Source of the DNA: Endotrypanum monterogeii
Lineage: Eukaryota > Euglenozoa > Kinetoplastea > Trypanosomatida > Trypanosomatidae
Direction of reading: 5' to 3'
NCBI GenBank assembly: GCA_000333855.2
Contig: CM007322.1
Coordinates: 48,299 to 81,776 of the forward strand
DNA: 33,478 nt
Part shown: one piece after another, positions 27,935-33,478 of the stretch
How positions within the stretch are numbered: the stretch's first letter is position 1
Layout: every line of letters begins with the position of its first letter
Notes under the pieces: model-generated
Seen by the model: the letters and a program-made list of their open reading frames with translations, nothing else
The model's database searches: none
Told to the model about the DNA's origin: nothing
Program-made: the position numbers and the translations under genes

Positions 27935-29005
27935 CTACCAGGTGGTGCGGCTACGACTCTGGGTACTGGGCAGTCGCCGATACCTCTGCAGGACCCACAA
28001 CCACCCGTAGCCCATACCCATGCCCACCACGAACCCACCTACATGTGCAGCATGGCCAACGGTCTGGCCAGGCATGAGTGTCCGCCACACAGACCGCACC
28101 GCGCACCGCTCAGCCTCTGTCGTGGTGCCGGTGATGCAAAGCCCCGGCCCCAACAGAGCAGCGTATGACTCGATAAGGTCGGCGGCCAGCCGGATAACCT
28201 CTGGCACCACGAGGCAGCATGCGGTGACGGGACGACCATAAAATACGGCACTAAAGCCCGAGAGGGCACAAACACCTGCACTGGCCCCGCACATCACCAT
28301 CGACTTGTTCACGGACTCCTGCGCCGATACAGCCAAAGTGGTGCTCCACGCCTCCACCCTCTGCCGGACGATGTTGATCCCCTGGAAAAGCGATGTCATG
28401 ATCTGACTACCAACGCCACCCTCCACCCTGTCTGCGACCCCAGCAACAGCCACTGCAGCGGCAGCCCGTGCAGCTCGCTTGCGACGCAGCGTGAGTATAA
28501 CATTATTATAAAGCAGTTGGGAAAGCAGCCCACCAGTCGCTCCGCCGACGGCCCACACGAAGAACGCCCCGGCGGAGCTGGCGCAGGCCTGCAGGAAGCC
28601 TCGCCGCCTTCCCCGAGTCACACGCATCCCTGACGCTATCCCCTGTGTACTGAACCCCTGCCCCACCGTGCCGAATGCCCACAGGCCTGACTCGTTGTGC
28701 CGAATGCCTGACCATTGATCCGCCTCAGTGTCAGCGGCTGCGTGAGCCATGCCGCCCACCTCAACGAGTGTTGCAGCCAAGTAGAGGACATTAGCGATGA
28801 AATGCTGAGATGAGATATGAACAAATAGATGTGTCCACACGTTGGCGGGTCGCTCGGAAAAATTTTGAATGCTAAAACCGTAGCGCAAGACGCGTCTGGC
28901 GCACTCCGCATCTGTTGGCCAGCGCCCGTCAGAGCAGTGAACAGCGAAGAGAGCGACTATCGGAGAAAAGTGGATGGCCGTAGAGATCAGATCGACATAG
29001 TTCAT
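27935..29005 (-). CDS. Rhomboid-family intramembrane serine protease
   Basis: A 356-residue polytopic membrane protein with the rhomboid catalytic layout. HFIANVLYL at 68-76 corresponds to the HxxxN of TM2 (His150/Asn154 in GlpG). The nucleophile motif GASA is at 240-243, giving catalytic S242 at the start of a TM helix (CGASAGVCALSGF). The catalytic H321 lies in GHAAHVGGFVVGMGMGY. The dyad and the oxyanion-supporting His/Asn are all present, so it is predicted to be active. It would cleave within or near the transmembrane helices of substrates. Two polar insertions, about residues 86-140 and 169-232, lengthen the loops between TM2, TM3 and the serine helix. They put S242 174 residues after H68, against about 50 in GlpG. 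Its membrane (mitochondrial or secretory) is not evident, because there is no cleavable signal. The ATG at 29005 is supported, but an upstream ATG exists in the leader. Confidence 0.87.
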   Translation of the reverse strand: MNYVDLISTAIHFSPIVALFAVHCSDGRWPTDAECARRVLRYGFSIQNFSERPANVWTHLFVHISSQHFIANVLYLAATLVEVGGMAHAAADTEADQWSGIRHNESGLWAFGTVGQGFSTQGIASGMRVTRGRRRGFLQACASSAGAFFVWAVGGATGGLLSQLLYNNVILTLRRKRAARAAAAVAVAGVADRVEGGVGSQIMTSLFQGINIVRQRVEAWSTTLAVSAQESVNKSMVMCGASAGVCALSGFSAVFYGRPVTACCLVVPEVIRLAADLIESYAALLGPGLCITGTTTEAERCAVRSVWRTLMPGQTVGHAAHVGGFVVGMGMGYGWLWVLQRYRRLPSTQSRSRTTW

Positions 29006-29038
29006 AGCGAATCCTCAGTCGGAAAACATGTGCAACTA

Positions 29039-29072
<34 letters not shown>

Positions 29073-29075
29073 CAT
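28929..29075 (-). other. Upstream ORF overlapping the rhomboid start, reading through the TA run
   Basis: An ATG at plus 29075-29073, immediately after the predicted acceptor, opens 48 codons. The first part is an Ile-Tyr repeat from the TA run. It overlaps the rhomboid ATG out of frame (70 bases apart) and stops at 28929, inside the rhomboid gene. It is unlikely to be a functional protein but could reduce initiation at the main ATG. Confidence 0.4.
29042..29069. repeat. (TA)n run in the rhomboid leader
   Basis: Fourteen TA units located 37-64 bases upstream of the rhomboid ATG, between it and an upstream ATG at 29075-29073. Confidence 0.9.
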
Positions 29076-29077
29076 TG

Positions 29078-29136
29078 CTTTGTGTGTTTGCGTGCGTGTG
29101 GGGGAGAAGAAGAGGAGGGAGAAATGGGGGAGAGTC
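29078..29136 (-). promoter_or_regulatory. Predicted spliced-leader acceptor for the rhomboid gene
   Basis: The coding strand has a long C/T tract (plus-strand purines 29100-29136), then an ACAC-rich linker and the first AG (ACAAAG) at plus 29079-29078. The mature leader would be about 72 nt, carrying the TA run and an ATG almost at its start. Confidence 0.5.
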
Positions 29137-30106
29137 AATAGGAGTATGACGACACGCTTCTATGATTTATTCCTTCGAGGGGTGCGAAGAAGTACAGGGT
29201 CGCGATAGACAGACAGAGCGCACGCGGGGTTCCGTGTGATTCCCCCCTCCCCCCCTCTCTAGTTGCATCTTTTTTTTTTTCTTTTGCCTCCTCCTTACTC
29301 AACCAGAACCCATATCTATGAATGTGTATAAAAAAGGAGGATGGGAACATCAACGGCGTTCACGACCTCGACGCACCAAAGCCCGCATCCACCACGAAAC
29401 GAAGGGAGATAAAAAATAAAAAAACCTACGATGGGGTTGCCGGGTGAAATAAGCGAGATGCACACAAGAAGAAGAGGAGGAGACTAAGGGAGACGAAGAC
29501 GGGGCGCGACGTTCACAGAAGACGAGACAGCGGCCCTCTCCACCATCACCCCTCATGCAAGCACCACTCACAACAAGAGACATTCTAGCGTGCAGTACCC
29601 GTGAAATGCATTGGACCACAACAACACCGCGTGCAGAATATTTTTTTTTATTTTGTAACCGCAGATCCTGGGGCCCTTCGCAGGGGCTCATACGCAGCAC
29701 CCACGGTCATTGAACCTCAAGGCAGTAACACATATATATACAGATATAGATACAAAAACATAATTATATATATATTTTTTTTTTTGAGGAGGGGAGAGGG
29801 AGAAAAAAAAGGGGGGAAAGGCGTAGGGGGAGCATAATGTGTGCAAAGTGGCGAAAGAGTTCACAGCATCGGAACACCTTCTCCTGTCCCTGTACGCCGC
29901 TCACAATGACGGAGCCATCTAAACCGTGCCCGCGAGAGTTGGAGTTCCGTGAAGTGGATGGACTGAAAAAAAAATAGGGAGGGAAGGGAAAGGAGATGCT
30001 TTGTTAATGTATTGTTGGCGGAGCACCAGTACGCGCCCTCCGGATGCGGGGCAAGTCACCGACCAACCGGATTTGACCGTAGTGCACGACAATGTAGATA
30101 TACGCA

Positions 30107-30108
<2 letters not shown>

Positions 30109-30148
<40 letters not shown>
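30109..30148. repeat. (TA)n run
   Basis: About twenty TA units in the middle of the gene-free spacer. Confidence 0.95.
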
Positions 30149-30152
<4 letters not shown>

Positions 30153-30908
30153 AGAAGAGGAAGACACTCTACAACATATGGGGCGATGCACACGAGACAG
30201 TCGTGTACCCAGGCAGATGATTCGTCGATCGGCGTGTAAAAAATTTGAAAAAGAAGAACGCAGTGGCAACACAGGGCCAAGAAGACTGTCTCGCGGCTTC
30301 CTCCACTGCACATCAAGGCACACCCAACGCTCCCCTGCTCATTAAAAAAAAAAAAACCCACATCCGCCAAAATCTGTATGCAATGTCTGCATGTTGCCCT
30401 CCCTGCTTACATTCGCCATCTCCCGGAAAGATGAGAAGGCACCAAGAGACATCAAATACTGCTTTCAAGAGAAGAAGTGGTGTAAGGGAAGAAGGGAAGG
30501 ACGAGGAGCATAAGAAATCTGCAAAACAAATTATAAATATTTTTTTAAAAAAAGAGAGAGCGGCCCCCCCAGACAAACGAGAGAAACGGCAAAGGAGAGA
30601 AAAAAAAAAAGAAGAGTACAACAGGATCGAGCAGACCAAACGTTTCTGACATGGTTTTAGAGAAGGTTATAGTTAAATATTATGATATATAAATATATTT
30701 CCATACAAAAGGAGGGAACAGGGGGGGGGGGGAAGTCAGGTGCCAAGGCATCACATCGTCATCACTAGCAGCTGCGGAAAGCATCGAAGGATTCACACTA
30801 AGATGATGAGAAATGATGCATGTGTGTGTGTGTGTGTGTGTGCAGCACAGGGTGAACAAAGAAAATACTCTTTTTTTTTTTTTTTGCGAGCAGTACCACA
30901 ATCGAGGA

Positions 30909-32062
30909 TTACCAACCAGCGAGAAGATCGACGGAACCCACTAACGTGCTCGAAGCGCACAGACCTTGACAATACACACACCCTGTCCATTCGCCGAGGT
31001 ACATCACAAAAAAAAAAAAAAAATAGCGGGCAGCAAAAAAAAAAAGCGAGAATACCTCCGGCAGATCCTGCAGAGCAAATTGAAGACAATGTTGACGTCT
31101 GGCACGAACATACCTACGATCGAGGTGGACACGCACAGCGAGACCGTGACGCTGAGGTACAGCCAGAGGGGGCGGAGGTCTACCTCCCTCTTCAGGGTGT
31201 AATAGATGGACAAGCGGCACACATGCCCGCTTAGTGCGTAAGCGACGCATATTTCTATCAAGACTCCGACGTACGCGGCCACCATCATCGGTTCGCTACA
31301 CACTTGGCAGTATCTGAAAATCGAGCCGCTGATGTCGAGCCCAAACTCGGCGTAGCCAAAAAAAAAAAAAAAAACGCGACAAAGTGAAGCAGACTCACCA
31401 GTGACACGCTGCACGCGCCATCCAGCGACATGTTGCACGCGCTCGGGTGGCGCATCTCCTCGAAGAAGCGAAAACAGAGGTAGTGCGGCAAAAATGCAAA
31501 GATAAATAGCGTGAGGCCGTTCACAACATCGAGGCCGACGGAGAAGTACTTGAGCTCGTAGACGTGCGGCAACCCATTCCTCGACGAGCGCACCACCACA
31601 GAAAACACAAAGAAGACCAACAATGGAGAAAAAAAACGAAGCGACGCGACGCGGTACGCAAACTAAAAAACATAACCCAGAACCACACTTTCGCAAGTCA
31701 GCAGGTGGCGGCCGTCCCGGCGTCTTCACAAATGGATTCACATTGTCGGCGTCGAGGAAGGGGCCGAATAAATCGTGCAGAGATGTCACGTAGCCCACCA
31801 TTGTCACAAATTGTGAATAATAAAAAATAATAATCAAGACAACAGCGACAGCGTAGTCCGCCTTACGAACCAGAATCCCACAACACGCGGCCTCCCAGGA
31901 GCGATACGAGCTTCTCCCGCACGCCACACCGAAATCAGATTAAAAGAAAGCGCAACCACTACCCCGCACAGGATCATCAGAACGGGGGCAAGGCAAATGC
32001 CTTGCCGTGTTGAAGCCAGAAGGCATGGAAACAATGCCAGTCACTAGGGTAGTGCTCGACAT
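30909..32062 (-). pseudogene. Degenerate amino acid transporter (AAAP/AAT-type permease)
   Basis: The transporter sense is spread over several minus-strand frames. From the upstream end: TGIVSMPSGFNT near 32045-32010 matches the first-helix motif of trypanosomatid amino acid transporters. A one-base shift leads to GICLAPVLMILCGVVVALSF. Another shift near 31910 leads to YRSWEAACCGILVRKADYAV and a TM helix. The frame changes near 31630 to SSRNGLPHVYELKYFSVGLD with a TM helix, and again across an A17 run (31358-31374) to GYAEFGLDISGSIFRYC, then YVGVLIEICVAYALSGHVCR and MFVPDVNIVFNLL. Near 31060 it shifts to GGILAFFF, and near 31010 to VMYLGEWTGCVYCQG. At least five frame changes are needed, several at A-runs. 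The usual cytoplasmic N terminus is also missing. The longest single frame (31927-31004) is only a mosaic of true and shadow sequence. The family call is by motif recognition. Confidence 0.8.
31358..31374. repeat. A17 homopolymer inside the transporter remnant
   Basis: Seventeen consecutive A's mark the junction where the transporter sense changes frame. Reading through it gives a Phe run in place of a conserved helix boundary. Confidence 0.9.
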
Positions 32063-33441
32063 ATTAAAGATGTTCGGCAGGTGACCACTGGGGGGGGGGG
32101 GGGACCAGAGAAGCGGTCCATCTCTGCGATTTACGAAAAAAAAACGGTGTGAGAGAGGCGGTGATGTCAGAGCGCGTGTGTCTGCGTCTGCGCTTGCCTC
32201 TGTGGGCTAGTTGGGCCCGATATTGTTTTCCTTTCTTTGGGGAGGGGGGGGGGGCGTGCGTTTGGGCTCATGTGGCGAGCGGCACCCCGTGAACAGCAGC
32301 AGGAGGTCAAAGGAAACATCTAGTACATGGATACAACAGAACATGCGTCAGCTAACTCTCGTCCAACGTGTGTCTCGGCAGCGAGGCATGGTTGGCGCAG
32401 CTGAGAGCAAAAGGGGGAGGGGGCTACCCACATGGCCCCTCGCCTGGACACGTCTAGTTTCTTTTTTTTTTTTTCGTGTGTATCGGTGTGTGTACTCGTT
32501 GGAAGAGGGGAGGGGAAGGGATGGAGAAGAGTTGTTGAACAAAAAAAAAAAATTGGGGGGAAAAAAAAGTGTGGGAAAATACTAAACGAGACAAATTTGT
32601 TGAAGGGAAGATGTGTTCAAGTCCAAACAATATATATTTATAAATACATAAATATATAAACAAATATATATATGTATAAATTGTTTGACGAGCGTGAAGA
32701 GGTGCGCCCACTAATACGAAACAAGGGCTGCGGCGCCGATTCCCATCCCCCCCCTTTTTCTACTAAAAAAAAAAGGGAACACGTAAGCATCGCTACTCGC
32801 CGCCCACGACTGCAGCCGTCACCGCTACCCCCCTCTCACGCATGCATACATGTCTCATGGTACACAAGACAGGGCATACATACATACATAAACACACAAT
32901 ACTACCTTCCTACCCTTCCCGTACAAGGCCAAGCAACTCCTCACCCAAATACACATACATACACGCCGAGAGAGACACGTGCAGAAAAGCGGAACGGGGA
33001 TCGGCTTCGCTCTGTACCTTAGAATTTTTTTTTTGATTTTGAGGTCGCCTGACATTTCCGTCTTTGTACGAGCACATTTTATTATTATTTTTTTGTTGTT
33101 GTTGCACACCTTCTTCTTCTCTGCCTCTGTGTGTGTGTGTGGATGGGGGGAAAGGGGGTGGAAGGAGTAGGTGTGTACGTGGGAGAGAGGGAGATGGTGG
33201 ATCAACTCACTGTCCCACAACTCACAAGATAATATATATTTATCTTTTTATATATTGACTTATATGCGGAGGGAGGAGAAAATAAGAAGGAAATGTATGT
33301 ATGACTGACGTGTTAAGAGAAGGTGGGTGTTAAACACAATAATAATAATAATAATAAATATATATATATATAGATAAATAGATATAAATATACAGAGAAA
33401 TAGATGTATTTGTTTATGAACATATATATCTATATCAATAT

Positions 33442-33478
<37 letters not shown>
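32063..33478. other. Gene-poor tail with AT-rich simple repeats
   Basis: No supported gene. It contains G12 at 32092-32103, G-rich sequence at 32241-32255, T14 at 32461-32474, A12 and A8 runs at 32541-32570, TA-rich stretches (32628-32680), (CATA)n near 32877-32892, T9 and (TTG)n patches (33025-33110), (AAT)n at about 33339-33358, and a terminal TA run from 33446 to the window end. Confidence 0.65.
33446..33478. repeat. (TA)n run at the window edge
   Basis: TA alternation running off the end of the window. Its true length is unknown. Confidence 0.9.

Larger units (their letters stand above)
29006..30908. other. 1.9-kb gene-free spacer between the transporter remnant and the rhomboid
   Basis: No supported gene. 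Contents are the rhomboid leader, A/T-rich patches (29270-29282, 29640-29655), TA sequence near 29762-29775, a TA run of about 40 bases at 30109-30148, an A12-A13 run near 30344-30356, A11 at 30600-30611, G12 at 30721-30732 and (TG)n at 30820-30842. Frames of 70-130 codons here are Lys/Arg or Tyr-Ile biased and have no recognisable domain. Confidence 0.65.

Noticed and set aside
29350..29700. Minus-strand 116-codon frame in the rhomboid upstream spacer
   Set aside because: Low-complexity Ser/Arg composition, no domain, and no clear pyrimidine tract and AG arrangement ahead of it.
29919..30323. Minus-strand 134-codon frame
   Set aside because: Crosses a 40-base TA run (Ile-Tyr repeat) and has no recognisable segment on either side.
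31004..31927. 307-codon frame as an intact membrane protein gene
   Set aside because: Only parts of it match a transporter; the middle is the shadow of another frame that carries the conserved sequence, so it is a mosaic over a pseudogene.
1..33478. Spliced-leader RNA, tRNA or rRNA genes
   Set aside because: I saw neither the conserved spliced-leader sequence nor convincing tRNA boxes or rRNA segments on either strand by eye; a covariance-model scan would be decisive.

Overview
This window looks like nuclear DNA of a trypanosomatid of the Leishmania lineage. Every recognisable gene lies on the minus strand, no introns are needed, and genes are separated by 0.6-1.9 kb spacers. The spacers are full of (TA)n, (CA/TG)n, poly-purine and G/A homopolymer tracts. 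Several start codons have, on the coding strand, a long pyrimidine tract followed by the first AG, which is what a spliced-leader trans-splicing acceptor looks like. The product that fixes the group best is a KREPA1/MP81-type U-insertion/deletion RNA-editing protein, a family found only in kinetoplastids. From memory, a divergent CK2 alpha and KREPA1 lie near each other on chromosome 2 of related species, so this is probably the corresponding region. I could not check that by search.

Transcription runs from high to low coordinates as one polycistronic unit. In that order the window holds: a gene-poor tail (33478-32063) with many simple repeats; the frame-broken remnant of an amino acid transporter (32062-30909); a 1.9 kb spacer; a rhomboid intramembrane protease (29005-27935); an unrecognised protein with a C-terminal membrane anchor (27324-25960); and a 1057-residue multi-pass membrane protein with a Cys-rich luminal head (24324-21151). 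Next come a spacer containing a 20-N assembly gap, KREPA1 (19970-16878), the SUMO E2 UBC9 with a large insertion (15553-14924), an FTSJ1/TRM7-type tRNA 2'-O-methyltransferase (13569-12196), proteasome lid subunit RPN6 (11097-9514), a divergent CK2 catalytic subunit (8261-7125), a probable mitochondrial protein of about 1080 residues interrupted by one frameshift (5309-2056), and an RNase PH-fold exosome subunit of RRP46/RRP41B type (1224-181).

The neighbours do not form a metabolic operon. As usual in trypanosomatids, they are housekeeping genes sharing a transcription unit, with regulation expected in the UTRs. The most notable points are these: (TA)n tracts sit just upstream of most start codons, several apparently inside the mature 5' UTR; upstream AUGs occur ahead of two genes, one of them reading through a (TA)n tract; the transporter decayed through frame shifts, several at A-runs; KREPA1 has a zinc finger split by 118 residues; and the assembly gap has near-duplicate flanks. 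I found no CRISPR array, insertion sequence, tRNA, rRNA or spliced-leader RNA gene, and no convincing novel system.
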